Assembly (NCBI GenBank): GCA_964505475.1
Contig: CAZDIJ010000006.1
Location: 10,366 to 74,365 of the forward strand
Reading direction: 5' to 3'
From: JAGXQV01 sp964505475
GTDB taxonomy: Bacteria > Pseudomonadota > Gammaproteobacteria > Burkholderiales > Sulfuricellaceae
DNA length: 64,000 nt
Shown here: positions 23,662 through 32,019 of the stretch, in pieces
Numbering within the stretch: position 1 is the first letter of the stretch
How the letters are laid out: each line of letters opens with the position of its first letter
Notes under the pieces: generated by a model
Told to the model about the DNA's origin: nothing
Seen by the model: the letters and a program-made list of their open reading frames with translations, nothing else
The model's database searches: none
Program-made: the position numbers and the translations under genes

Positions 23662-23970
23662 ATGAGCGGCAAGCAATTTGAAAATGCCACGCTGGAGGCG
23701 CAGCATACCCGGACCAGGCCGCCGCCCCTGTTCAAGGTGCTGTTGCTGAACGACGATTTCACGCCGATGGAATTCGTGGTGACGGTGCTGGAACGGTTTT
23801 TCGCCAAAAGCCGCGAACAGGCGACCCAGATCATGCTCAAGGTACATACCGAGGGAGCCGGAGTATGCGGGGTGTATACCCAGGATGTCGCGCAGACCAA
23901 GGTGGATCAGGTCACCGCCTTTGCGCTGGAAAATCAGCATCCGTTGCAGTGCGTGTTGGAGGAACAGTGA
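23662..23970 (+). CDS. clpS: ATP-dependent Clp protease adaptor ClpS
   Basis: 102 aa. The core PPLFKVLLLNDDFTPMEFVVTVLERFF binds N-degron substrates; HTEGAGVCGVYTQDVAQTKVDQV contacts ClpA. It hands N-end-rule substrates to ClpAP. It ends 1 base before the clpA start in the conserved clpS-clpA pair. Confidence 0.97.
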   Translation: MSGKQFENATLEAQHTRTRPPPLFKVLLLNDDFTPMEFVVTVLERFFAKSREQATQIMLKVHTEGAGVCGVYTQDVAQTKVDQVTAFALENQHPLQCVLEEQ

Positions 23971-23971
23971 A

Positions 23972-26233
23972 ATGATCGCGCAGGAATTGGAAGTATCTTT
24001 GCATATGGCGTTTATCGAGGCGCGCCAGAAACGCCACGAGTTCATCACCGTGGAACACCTGCTGCTGGCGATGCTGGACAATCCGACCGCCGCCAAGGTG
24101 CTGCGCGCCTGCGCCGCCAAGATGGACGAACTGCGCCACAGCCTGACCGACTTCGTCGCCAACCACACCCCTGTCGTCGGCGGCGAGGGCGATGTCGACA
24201 CCCAGCCCACCCTCGGCTTCCAGCGCGTGATCCAACGCGCCATTCTGCACGTGCAGTCGTCCGGCAAGAAGGAAGTGACCGGCGCCAACGTGCTGGTCGC
24301 CATCTTCGGCGAAAAGGATTCGCACGCGGTGTATTTCCTGACGCAGCAGGGAATCACCCGCCTCGACATCGTCAATTACATTTCCCACGGCATCAGCAAG
24401 GTGGCGGAAGGCAATGCCGCGCGCCCCGAACCCGAGCAGGAGTCCGAGCAGGAAGCGGCGCCGGCCAGCGCCCTGGAAAACTTCACTTCCAACCTTAACG
24501 TGCAGGCGGCGGCGGGTAAGATCGACCCGCTGATCGGCCGCGACGGCGAACTGGAGCGGGTGATCCAGACTCTCTGCCGGCGCCGCAAGAACAACCCGCT
24601 GCTGGTGGGCGAAGCCGGCGTCGGCAAGACCGCCATCGCCGAGGGGCTGGCGCGCCGCATCGTCGAGCACGAGGTGCCGGATGTGCTGGCCGACAGCACC
24701 GTCTACGCGCTCGACATGGGCGCTCTGCTGGCCGGCACCAAATATCGCGGCGATTTCGAGCAGCGCCTGAAAGCGGTGCTGAAACAGTTGGGCGACAACC
24801 AGCACGCCATCCTGTTCATCGACGAAATCCATACCCTGATCGGCGCCGGCGCGGCATCCGGCGGCACCCTGGACGCCTCCAACCTGCTCAAGCCGGCCTT
24901 GAGTTCCGGCCAGTTGCGCTGCATCGGCGCGACCACCTACAACGAATTCCGCGGCGTGTTCGAGAAGGATCACGCGCTCTCAAGGCGTTTCCAGAAAATC
25001 GACGTGCCCGAGCCTTCGGTGGACGAAACCATCTCCATCCTGCGCGGCCTGAAATCGCGCTTCGAGGCGCACCACGGGGTCAAGTACACCAGCGCGGCGC
25101 TGACCACCGCCGCCGAGCTGTCGGCGCGCTACATCAACGACCGCCACCTGCCCGACAAGGCCATCGACGTGATCGACGAGGCGGGCGCGGCGCAGCGCAT
25201 CCAGCCCAAGTCCAAGCAGAGGAAAACCATCACCAACAAGGAAATCGAGGAGATCATCGCCAAGATCGCGCGCATCCCGCCGAAGAACATCTCCAGCGAC
25301 GACCGCAACGCCTTGAAGACCCTGGAGCGCGACCTCAAGGCGGTGGTGTTCGGCCAGGACAAGGCCATCGAAGCGCTGGCGACGGCGATCAAGATGACGC
25401 GCAGCGGCCTGGGCAGCCCGACCAAGCCGATCGGCTCGTTCCTTTTTTCCGGCCCGACCGGCGTTGGCAAAACCGAGGTGGCGCGGCAACTGGCCTATGT
25501 GATGGGGATAGAGCTGATCCGCTTCGACATGTCCGAATACATGGAGCGCCACGCCGTCTCGCGCCTGATCGGCGCGCCGCCCGGCTACGTCGGTTTCGAG
25601 CAGGGCGGCCTGCTTACCGAGGCGATCACCAAGCACCCCTATGCGGTGCTGCTGCTCGACGAGATCGAAAAGGCGCATCCCGACATCTTCAACATCCTGT
25701 TGCAAGTGATGGACCACGGCACGCTGACCGACAACAACGGGCGCAAGGCGGATTTCCGCAACGTGGCGATCATCATGACCACCAACGCCGGCGCGGAAGC
25801 GCTGACCAAGACCGGAATCGGTTTTACCCAGCAGGCCAAGGCGGGCGACGAAATGGCCGAGATCAAGCGCCTCTTCACCCCGGAATTCCGCAACCGGCTC
25901 GACGCCACCATCTCTTTCGCCCCGCTGTCCGAGGACACCATCCTGCGCGTGGTGGACAAGTTCCTCATCCAACTGGAAGACCAACTGCACGAGAAGAAGG
26001 TCGAAGTCATCTTCACCGAGGCGCTGAAAGCCTACCTCGCCACGCATGGCTTCGACCCGGCGATGGGCGCGCGCCCCATGGCGCGCCTGATCCAGGACAC
26101 CATCCGCAAGGCGCTGGCCGACGAACTGCTGTTCGGCAGGCTGGCCAACGGCGGCAAGGTGACGGTGGACATGGACGACAGCGGCAAGGTAAGGCTGGAG
26201 TTCGCCGAGGAGGCGTTGAGCGCTGTAGTTTGA
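23972..26233 (+). CDS. clpA: ATP-dependent Clp protease ATP-binding subunit ClpA
   Basis: 753 aa from the ATG at 23972. The N-domain (IAQELEVSLHMAFIEARQKRHEFITVEHLLLAML) precedes two AAA+ modules: Walker A GEAGVGKT with Walker B ILFIDEIHT, and Walker A GPTGVGKT with Walker B VLLLDEIEKAHPD. A ClpP-docking IGF/L-type loop lies before the C-terminus (KTGIGFTQQ). No ClpB-type coiled-coil middle domain, so ClpA rather than ClpB. It unfolds substrates for ClpP. Confidence 0.97.
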   Translation: MIAQELEVSLHMAFIEARQKRHEFITVEHLLLAMLDNPTAAKVLRACAAKMDELRHSLTDFVANHTPVVGGEGDVDTQPTLGFQRVIQRAILHVQSSGKKEVTGANVLVAIFGEKDSHAVYFLTQQGITRLDIVNYISHGISKVAEGNAARPEPEQESEQEAAPASALENFTSNLNVQAAAGKIDPLIGRDGELERVIQTLCRRRKNNPLLVGEAGVGKTAIAEGLARRIVEHEVPDVLADSTVYALDMGALLAGTKYRGDFEQRLKAVLKQLGDNQHAILFIDEIHTLIGAGAASGGTLDASNLLKPALSSGQLRCIGATTYNEFRGVFEKDHALSRRFQKIDVPEPSVDETISILRGLKSRFEAHHGVKYTSAALTTAAELSARYINDRHLPDKAIDVIDEAGAAQRIQPKSKQRKTITNKEIEEIIAKIARIPPKNISSDDRNALKTLERDLKAVVFGQDKAIEALATAIKMTRSGLGSPTKPIGSFLFSGPTGVGKTEVARQLAYVMGIELIRFDMSEYMERHAVSRLIGAPPGYVGFEQGGLLTEAITKHPYAVLLLDEIEKAHPDIFNILLQVMDHGTLTDNNGRKADFRNVAIIMTTNAGAEALTKTGIGFTQQAKAGDEMAEIKRLFTPEFRNRLDATISFAPLSEDTILRVVDKFLIQLEDQLHEKKVEVIFTEALKAYLATHGFDPAMGARPMARLIQDTIRKALADELLFGRLANGGKVTVDMDDSGKVRLEFAEEALSAVV

Positions 26234-26243
26234 GAGGCTGGAT

Positions 26244-26294
26244 AACCACGGGGCGCACGGGGAAAATGCTATATTCCCCGTGCGCCCCGTGGTT
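26244..26294. terminator. perfect 21-bp hairpin of the CCACGGGG repeat family between convergent genes
   Basis: Arms 26244-26264 and 26274-26294 are perfect complements (AACCACGGGGCGCACGGGGAA and its inverse) with a 9-base loop. It sits 10 bases after the clpA stop and just before the stop of the convergent DUF2892 gene. It may end transcription from both sides, though it lacks a T-run; it is also the cleanest copy of a repeat seen three more times. Confidence 0.7.
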
Positions 26295-26301
26295 TGAAAA
26301 G

Positions 26302-26514
26302 TTATTCCTTGTTTTCCGGTGCGTCCTGCATCGGGCAGGTGCTCATCCCGAACAGCGTATATGCCGGGCACCAGTTGAGCAGGCCGGTGGCGAGCGGCAC
26401 GATGCCGATCAGACCGACCCACAACGGCAATACCCCGGCCAGCCCCAAACCGATCAGTGCCACGCCCGCCACAACACGCACAATCTTGTCGACTCCGCCT
26501 ACGTTCGCTTTCAT
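26302..26514 (-). CDS. DUF2892-family small membrane protein
   Basis: 70 aa from MKANVGGVDKIVRVVAG, with GGAGG seven bases upstream. Pattern: N-V-G-x-x-D+ at the start, two short hydrophobic helices (VVAGVALIGLGLAGVLPLWVGLIGIVPLATGLLNW), then CPAYTLFGMSTCP. This is the DUF2892/YgaP transmembrane module, often associated with rhodaneses and sulfur metabolism. Convergent with clpA. Confidence 0.88.
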   Translation of the reverse strand: MKANVGGVDKIVRVVAGVALIGLGLAGVLPLWVGLIGIVPLATGLLNWCPAYTLFGMSTCPMQDAPENKE

Positions 26515-26628
26515 ATCGCCTCCAGTCAAGAAATGGGATAAGAGCTTGCCCGTTAAGCAAGCCAGCGTAGCGCCGAATTATTCACGGGCAAGTTCTGAAA
26601 ATATTAGCACACCGGCAAGCCCGCAGTG

Positions 26629-27399
26629 TTACGGGTAGGCGTAAGGGTGCTGCCGCATGCGGCCTCCATCGGCGGGAACGCCGTTGGACGTGGCGCTGGA
26701 CGGCGTGCTGGACGGAATTTCCATCACTCCGGTGAAAGGCCTGATTTGGTCGGGATTGGTGTTGCCGTTGACGTTGATTACCACCAGCCGGCCTTGCCCC
26801 TTGCCGAGGTCGTCCTGGAAGTCGTAGACCGCGCCGGCCACCGTGAGCTTGTTGTCGCGCACTTCGCGGCTGAACTTCTTGAGCGCCGCCGCCACCTGGT
26901 TGTTGACGTTGCGGATGACCCCCTCCATGTTCTCGACGCCCCTGGGGATCATGATGGTGCTGAGTTCGCGCTTGATTGGCCGCGATTCCCGGCGATAATC
27001 GCCGGAAGCCGCCTTGATCGCGCCGCAGGCCGAATGGCCGACGAAGATCAGGAGCGGCGTGTGCAGGTGGTGGACGCCGTATTCCACCGAACCTTCGGCG
27101 GTGCGCAACTGATTGCCGATGTTGCGCACCATGAACAGGTCGCCGTCCGGGGTCTTGTCGAGGGCATGGGTATGCACCCGCGAATCCGAGCAGGTGACTA
27201 CCGTGGCGCGCGGTTTTTGTCCTTCGGAAAAAGGTTTGAAATACTCGGGGTTATGGCTGCGGACGAATTCGTCGTTGTCCTGCAACAGGTTCAGGACGAT
27301 GCCCTTGAGCTGCTCGGTCTCGCCGCCGGCCAGGGCGGACGGCAGGGGCGCGCCTCCCAGGAATATTGCCAAGGCTAGCGACAGTGCGGTTTTCTTCAT
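26629..27399 (-). CDS. periplasmic beta-type carbonic anhydrase
   Basis: 256 aa with a signal peptide (~24 residues ending ALAGG). Zinc ligands are visible: Cys in VVTCSDSRVHTHAL (with the Asp-Arg dyad), and His and Cys in FVGHSACGAIKAA. The tail (SSTPSSATSNGVPADGGRMRQHPYAYP) is low-complexity and likely disordered. It interconverts CO2 and bicarbonate; periplasmic beta enzymes are less usual than alpha ones. The final YP echoes the YSYP end of the next small protein. Confidence 0.9.
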   Translation of the reverse strand: MKKTALSLALAIFLGGAPLPSALAGGETEQLKGIVLNLLQDNDEFVRSHNPEYFKPFSEGQKPRATVVTCSDSRVHTHALDKTPDGDLFMVRNIGNQLRTAEGSVEYGVHHLHTPLLIFVGHSACGAIKAASGDYRRESRPIKRELSTIMIPRGVENMEGVIRNVNNQVAAALKKFSREVRDNKLTVAGAVYDFQDDLGKGQGRLVVINVNGNTNPDQIRPFTGVMEIPSSTPSSATSNGVPADGGRMRQHPYAYP

Positions 27400-27426
27400 G
27401 TCGGTGCTCCTGGTAGGGAAGGAATG

Positions 27427-27639
27427 TCAGGGATACGAATACGGTTGCCACGTCGAGGTGGGGTCGCCGCTCCGTTTCGGCTTGGCGCTGTGTTTGTCGT
27501 CGAGTTGCGCCAGCGCCGGGACTTTTAGCGGCGCCGTCACCTTGGCCTTTTTCCTGTTGTAGGGATTTTTCGAGACGGCTTGGGCGGGCAGGGGGAGGCA
27601 CAATGCCCCTATCAGGAAAACCGGCGCTAATCGTTTCAT
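27427..27639 (-). CDS. small exported basic protein of unknown function
   Basis: 70 aa. Signal peptide MKRLAPVFLIGALCLPLPAQA followed by a short Lys/Pro-rich mature chain (KNPYNRKKAKVTAPLK) ending WQPYSYP. Its start overlaps the flgT stop by 4 bases, so it is probably translated with flgT. No known domain. Confidence 0.6.
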   Translation of the reverse strand: MKRLAPVFLIGALCLPLPAQAVSKNPYNRKKAKVTAPLKVPALAQLDDKHSAKPKRSGDPTSTWQPYSYP

Positions 27640-28835
27640 TTTACCCTCGTCATGGCGGAAGATTCGAAACGGATCATATCACCGATCTGAATTTTTTGAT
27701 TCCTGGCCTCGCTTTCGCCCACCGAAAACAGCGGCTGGACTTGTTTCACCGACAGCGACGCCGCCGGTTTCTCGGCAACGCCGAGCAGGCGGTTGCTCGA
27801 CAGCTCGAAGGCCTCGCCGGACGGCGCCAGGGTGTAAAGCAGGAACTTGTCGCCGGCGGCCAGGCCGGAGGTGGAACCCGCGTCGAAATAGAGGTGGTTG
27901 CCCTCGATGCGGATGATCTTGGCGACGAAAGGCAGGCGTCCCACTTCGGCGGCGATGAAATGCGCCTGCCGGTCAAGCAGGCGGGAAACCGCCTGGCCGA
28001 AGGGGCTGGTGAAAAAGGCGGCGCTGCCGAATGGCTTGTCACGTCCGACGGCGTCATTGCCGGCGATGCTTTCCTGGGCGCGGAAATGGGCGATCAGCGC
28101 TCCCGTCACTCCGTCGTGCAGGAAAATTTCCACCTCGATGCGGCGCGATCCGGCGTCGCGGGTCAGGAACTTCATCGCGGCGCTGGTGGGGCCGTCGGCG
28201 CCGGCGTCGTGGACGATGCCCGACAAAACGAACTGCGCTCCGGATTGGTCGGCCAGCAGACGCACGGTTTCGCGGTTCTGGTTGCGGTCGAGCGGCAGCG
28301 CCAGGCGGCCGAGCGCCGGCCAGCCGGAGGTCTGCACCGGCAGGAACTGGCCGCTGGCCTCGATGCGCTGCAACAGGGCAAGCGGGTAGCCGTTCCAGAT
28401 GTTGTCGATGTCCTGCACCTGCAAGGGGTGGGCGACGTGGAACTGGGTGACGGCGATTTTCTTGCGGAAGGAGGGGTTGGGGCGGGCATCGTCGCGCACC
28501 ACCACCTCGGCGCGGATGCGCACGTAAAGGGTTCCGCCTTCCCGCCATTCCTTGAGGATCACCGGATTGACGACGCTTCCCGCCGGGCGGATGCGGCTAT
28601 CCTCGCGCAATTTCCCATCGCCGCCGCGAATGGTGCCGGAAGTCACCGCCACTCCCGCCGACTCTTCCGCTTTGTACAGCGCGTCCTGAACGGCAAGCCG
28701 GCGCGCCTGCTCCAGTCCGTCGCCGTCGATCAGCGCCGCGCCTTCCACTTCCACCGTGGCTGCGAACGCCGCCACGGAGAACAACAGGGCGGCCAGCGCC
28801 AGTAAGCCCTGCCGGAAAAAGCGGTCAACGGCCAT
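27636..28835 (-). CDS. flgT: flagellar assembly protein FlgT-like
   Basis: 399 aa from the ATG at 28835 (MAVDRFFRQGLLALAALLFSVAAFA signal peptide); an upstream in-frame extension crosses a hairpin and is not used. N-terminal domain: VEVEGAALIDGDGLEQARRLAVQDALYKAEESAGVAV. Middle beta/alpha domain: KKIAVTQFHVAHPLQVQDI. C-terminal SH3-like part: GNHLYFDAGSTSGLAAGDKFLLYT. This three-domain layout is that of FlgT, a periplasmic protein of the flagellar H-ring around the LP ring. FlgP is encoded upstream; no other flagellar genes are present in the window. Confidence 0.8.
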   Translation of the reverse strand: MAVDRFFRQGLLALAALLFSVAAFAATVEVEGAALIDGDGLEQARRLAVQDALYKAEESAGVAVTSGTIRGGDGKLREDSRIRPAGSVVNPVILKEWREGGTLYVRIRAEVVVRDDARPNPSFRKKIAVTQFHVAHPLQVQDIDNIWNGYPLALLQRIEASGQFLPVQTSGWPALGRLALPLDRNQNRETVRLLADQSGAQFVLSGIVHDAGADGPTSAAMKFLTRDAGSRRIEVEIFLHDGVTGALIAHFRAQESIAGNDAVGRDKPFGSAAFFTSPFGQAVSRLLDRQAHFIAAEVGRLPFVAKIIRIEGNHLYFDAGSTSGLAAGDKFLLYTLAPSGEAFELSSNRLLGVAEKPAASLSVKQVQPLFSVGESEARNQKIQIGDMIRFESSAMTRVK

Positions 28836-28882
28836 GGCGAACCGCTGTCCAAGATGATGAAACGGCGATTCGCCATGGCCGT
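28828..28882 (-). repeat. 14-bp inverted repeat covering the flgT start codon
   Basis: Arms 28828-28841 and 28869-28882 (ACGGCCATGGCGAA and its complement) are perfect and enclose 27 bases. The flgT ATG lies in the proximal arm, so folding of the mRNA would hide the start. Between this and flgP, imperfect 13-base tandem units (AAGGAGCATCC / AAGGAGTATCC) also occur. Confidence 0.75.
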
Positions 28883-29020
28883 TTCCCTCACTCCTGGCGC
28901 TCTTCCGGAAGGAGCATCCGCAAGGAGTATCCCCGCCGGGATTGGCGGCAGCCACTCTCTCCAATCCGGCGAGAAGCGGGACGCGGCCTCGCTTCGCGAG
29001 TGTCACGCTAGACGCCAACG

Positions 29021-29605
29021 CTATTCGCCGTAATAAGTGAAGTTTGCGGAATATGCCCCGCCCGGCCCGGCTTTGCCGATAGAGGGGGTATTCATGGCGG
29101 CGGGGCGAGGGGTGGCCATGGCCGGGTAATCGCCGCGCTGTTTGAAATACTCGAAAAAGTCACCGCCCAGCTCCAGTTCCAGGACGGTTTCATAGTTGCC
29201 CTCCGCCATCGGCGTGACGCTGGCGACCTTGGCGCCGCGCACGTAGGCATCGACGTGCACGCGGAAGCTGTCGCTCTGCGATACCATCGCCGCCACCGTG
29301 CTGTTGCCGGTCACCCGCACCCCATGCACTTGTTCCGCCAGGGCGCGGTAAGCATCGAGCTTGGCCGCGCGCATCGCCATCAGGCGCTTCTGGCCGGGCG
29401 TGTAGCCGTCGAAAGCCCCCATGTTGCCGTAGCCGATGGCGGTCAGCTTGACGACCCTGTAGGGCATGCTGGCCGGCATGGGCGGCATCGCCCTGGCGGG
29501 GGATGCGGTGGCGGCCGGCGCGGCTTTTTCGCCGTTGTCGGCGGCGGTTGTGGCGCAGGCGGGCAGCAAGCCGATGATCGGGATAATCCAGAATGAGTTT
29601 TTCAT
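29021..29605 (-). CDS. flgP: LPP20-family lipoprotein, FlgP-like
   Basis: 194 aa from MKNSFWIIPIIGLLPACATT; the lipobox LLPAC predicts an outer-membrane lipoprotein. The core YRVVKLTAIGYGNMGAFDGYTPGQKRLMAMRAAKLDAYRALAEQVHGVRV is the LPP20 signature found in FlgP of Vibrio and Campylobacter, where FlgP builds the basal disk or supports the outer-membrane ring. It lies upstream of flgT on the same strand. A general LPP20 lipoprotein not tied to flagella is the alternative. Confidence 0.8.
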   Translation of the reverse strand: MKNSFWIIPIIGLLPACATTAADNGEKAAPAATASPARAMPPMPASMPYRVVKLTAIGYGNMGAFDGYTPGQKRLMAMRAAKLDAYRALAEQVHGVRVTGNSTVAAMVSQSDSFRVHVDAYVRGAKVASVTPMAEGNYETVLELELGGDFFEYFKQRGDYPAMATPRPAAMNTPSIGKAGPGGAYSANFTYYGE

Positions 29606-29776
29606 TTTATTTCCCCTGATACTCAAAGTAAGGCAGTCAAATCTTGGACTTCACCTTGGGTGCGCGCGGAGACAGTCCGTCATTATGGGATTACGGCAGA
29701 AATATGCAATTCTTTAGAAAAATCGGCGGCGGCCGGGGAACATGCCGATTTTGTGGCGGATTGTCCTTTGAAATAA

Positions 29777-29782
29777 TATAAT
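29777..29782 (+). promoter_or_regulatory. -10 element of the tRNA-Thr gene
   Basis: Perfect TATAAT 10 bases upstream of the tRNA 5' end. No convincing -35 at the right distance (TTGTGG at 29751 is too far). Confidence 0.5.
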
Positions 29783-29792
29783 TCGCACCCTG

Positions 29793-29868
<76 letters not shown>

Positions 29869-29929
29869 AATTCAAGGGTTGGACGGGAGTTCAGCCCTTT
29901 CTCGATTCCGCCGCCCAACAAGGCGTCCG

Positions 29930-30586
29930 CTACTCCGCCGTTCCAGGCAGGCCACGGAGCTTCTCGGCATCCCTTCGGGTGAGATATTTCCACGGCAGCG
30001 GCACCAGTCCCGGCACGCGCTCCATGTAGCGGCGGTAGACATCGCCGTGGTAGACCAGCAGTTTTCTTTCCTCCAGGCGCGAGCCGATCACGAAATAGAG
30101 TGTCAGCATCGCGCTGGACAGCAGGGTGGCGGCGTTCATGTCGCGCGACCAGATCAGCACCAGGGCGCAGCTATACCAGGGATGGCGCACGTAGCGGTGG
30201 AAGGCCGACAGATGGAAATTTTCCTGGTCTTCGACATTGCGCACCTGCCCCCGCCACTGGCGGATGCCGAGGAATTCCGCCATGTCGTAGCCTTGCGAGG
30301 AAAGCGCCACGCCGATCACGGCGAGCAGGCTCGCGCCGTTGGCCAGCCAGGCGGCGGCTCCTTGCCAGCGCCATAGCTCCGGGGCGGGCAGAGAGTAGGT
30401 CAGCAGCAATATCGGCAGCAGCAACAGCAGCGCGATCAGGTTGAAAACCAGCCGGTAGGCGGGCATGAAGGCAGGCCAGCGCGCCGCGATGCGGCGCTTC
30501 GCGGCGAGCGAGGCGAGCAGCGAGTGCAGGGCGAAATAGCCGAGCCAGCTCAAGGCGAGGAACCACAGGCCGCTGGGATAGTCCAT
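29930..30586 (-). CDS. NnrU/isoprenylcysteine-methyltransferase-like membrane protein
   Basis: About 218 aa from MDYPSGLWFLALSWLGYFALHSLLAS (an ATG 12 codons earlier, at 30622, is possible). Five to six membrane helices are seen. The C-terminal half has FHRYVRHPWYSCALVLIWSRDM and LYFVIGSRLEERKLLVYHGDVYRRYMERVP, the SAM-binding RHPxY and E-R-x-L motifs shared by NnrU, ICMT and phospholipid methyltransferases. Substrate unknown. Convergent with the tRNA gene. Confidence 0.8.
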   Translation of the reverse strand: MDYPSGLWFLALSWLGYFALHSLLASLAAKRRIAARWPAFMPAYRLVFNLIALLLLLPILLLTYSLPAPELWRWQGAAAWLANGASLLAVIGVALSSQGYDMAEFLGIRQWRGQVRNVEDQENFHLSAFHRYVRHPWYSCALVLIWSRDMNAATLLSSAMLTLYFVIGSRLEERKLLVYHGDVYRRYMERVPGLVPLPWKYLTRRDAEKLRGLPGTAE

Positions 30587-30672
30587 GAATTGCGTTCTCG
30601 AATGCGGGGGTGCGGCCATCATACCGAAAAACCCGGATTGACTGGGTTTTCCGCTCGGTTATCATCGGGAAA

Positions 30673-30858
30673 TATGCCTCTGAAATTATTTTCAGGTGAT
30701 TATCGGCGGTGACGCGCCCCCTCCCCCGCGCGCCAAGCGTGCAAGGGAGGGGGCGAATTGTTCGCCGCCGGTCGCCCCCATCCCAGCCTTCCCCCGCTCG
30801 CGGGGGAAGGAGTAGCACACCGAGACCGGCAATCACCTGAAAACGGTTAATAGGCATA
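30673..30858. repeat. MITE-like long hairpin element (copy B)
   Basis: Terminal inverted repeats TATGCCTCTGAAATTATTTT then CAGGTGAT (left) and ATCACCTGAAAACGG then TTAATAGGCATA (right). The interior contains G/C-rich sub-hairpins (CCCTCCCCCGCGCG/CGTGCAAGGGAGGG and CTTCCCCCGCT/CGCGGGGGAAGG) like those around the DUF559 gene. It occupies the gap between divergent genes. Confidence 0.85.
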
Positions 30859-30886
30859 ATCCATAATCACAATCATCGGAGCAGTC

Positions 30887-31897
30887 ATGCTTGTCCCGTC
30901 GAAAAAAATCCTTGCCCTGCTGGCCGCCGTTGCGGCGCTATGCCTGCTGGCGCTGCTTGTCGCCTGGATGCGCTTCGACGGCGCCGGTTTCGGGCGCAGC
31001 CTTGCCGCCTGGGCGCAGGAAAAGGAGCAGCGCGTGCTGCGCCTGGAAGGCGTGCCTTATCTCGCGCTGTTTCCCCGTCCCGCCGTGGTGCTGGGGCGCG
31101 GCGCCCTGAGCGGGCGCGGCGGCGCGGCGGAATTCGCCGCCTTCGACGAGGCGCGCCTCAATCTGTCCTGGGTTTCCCTGCTGGGCGGCGCTGCTCCACG
31201 GATGACGGGCGCCGTCCTGCGCGGCCTGCGCGCCGACGTTGCCGCCGCCGGGACTTTCGGCGGCCTGGAAGGCGCGCCGCTGCAATTCGAGGCCGGCGAG
31301 ATCAGCCTGGAGCGCGCCGAATTGCGTTTCGGCGCGGCGGCCGGCGAGCCGTTGCATCTGGATCAGGCGTCGGTGCGCATCGACGGCGGCGCGGTGGATG
31401 CGGAAGGCCGCGGCGCGGGGTTGGGTCTGAGCGATCTCGCCTTGCGGCTGGAAAGCGCGCCGGCGGGGAAAGCGCGCAACCTGGCGCTGGTGCTGACGGG
31501 GCGTCGCGGCGCGGAAAAATTCGACCTGCGCCTGGCGGTGGGGACGCTGCGGCGGCAGCCGGAGGGTTTCGCCGCGGAGGATATCAACCTGGTGGTTCAA
31601 TTGGCGCGCGGCGACGACGGCTTCGATGTGGCGCTACGCATGCCGGCGCTGGCGGGCGGGTTGGAGACGGCGCGGGCGGAACGGGCGGCGCTGGCGGCCA
31701 ATCACGCCTGGAAGAACGGCCGGCTGACCCTCAACTACGGCGGCGCGGCCAGCCTTGGTCTGGCGGGCGGCTGGCTGGAATGGCCGGATGCGCGGCTGGA
31801 GGTGAATCTCTACGAAGCCGGCAAGGGAGAGCTGTCCAGCAAGTGGAACGGCGCGACGCGCTTCGAGGCGGCAAGCGCCCGTCCGGCGGGGAAATGA
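30887..31897 (+). CDS. AsmA-like membrane-anchored protein
   Basis: 336 aa. One N-terminal membrane helix (LALLAAVAALCLLALLVAWMRF), then a long beta-rich periplasmic part. Early residues GRSLAAWAQEKEQRVLRLEGVPYLALFPRPAVVLGRGALSGR match the start of AsmA (the helix-strand and ALFPRP segment). AsmA-like proteins are now viewed as bridge-like lipid transporters between inner and outer membrane, but this one is about half the usual length, lacking the large C-terminal part. Composition is very Ala/Gly/Arg rich. Confidence 0.72.
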   Translation: MLVPSKKILALLAAVAALCLLALLVAWMRFDGAGFGRSLAAWAQEKEQRVLRLEGVPYLALFPRPAVVLGRGALSGRGGAAEFAAFDEARLNLSWVSLLGGAAPRMTGAVLRGLRADVAAAGTFGGLEGAPLQFEAGEISLERAELRFGAAAGEPLHLDQASVRIDGGAVDAEGRGAGLGLSDLALRLESAPAGKARNLALVLTGRRGAEKFDLRLAVGTLRRQPEGFAAEDINLVVQLARGDDGFDVALRMPALAGGLETARAERAALAANHAWKNGRLTLNYGGAASLGLAGGWLEWPDARLEVNLYEAGKGELSSKWNGATRFEAASARPAGK

Positions 31898-31944
31898 CGG
31901 CATGCTCATGAGCCACCATCGCTTAGATGTATCGAACGAAGCGA

Positions 31945-31970
31945 CTTCCCCCCTTTGCAAAAGGGGGAAG
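31945..31970. repeat. CTTCCCCC/GGGGGAAG hairpin
   Basis: CTTCCCCCCTTT-GC-AAAAGGGGGAAG, near-perfect 12-bp arms, between the AsmA-like gene and mutY. Shape of a terminator but without a T-run; a dispersed hairpin type. Confidence 0.65.
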
Positions 31971-32019
31971 CCAAGCGTGGCCGGATTTGTCCGAATACAA
32001 TTTACCGGCATTGAGTCGA

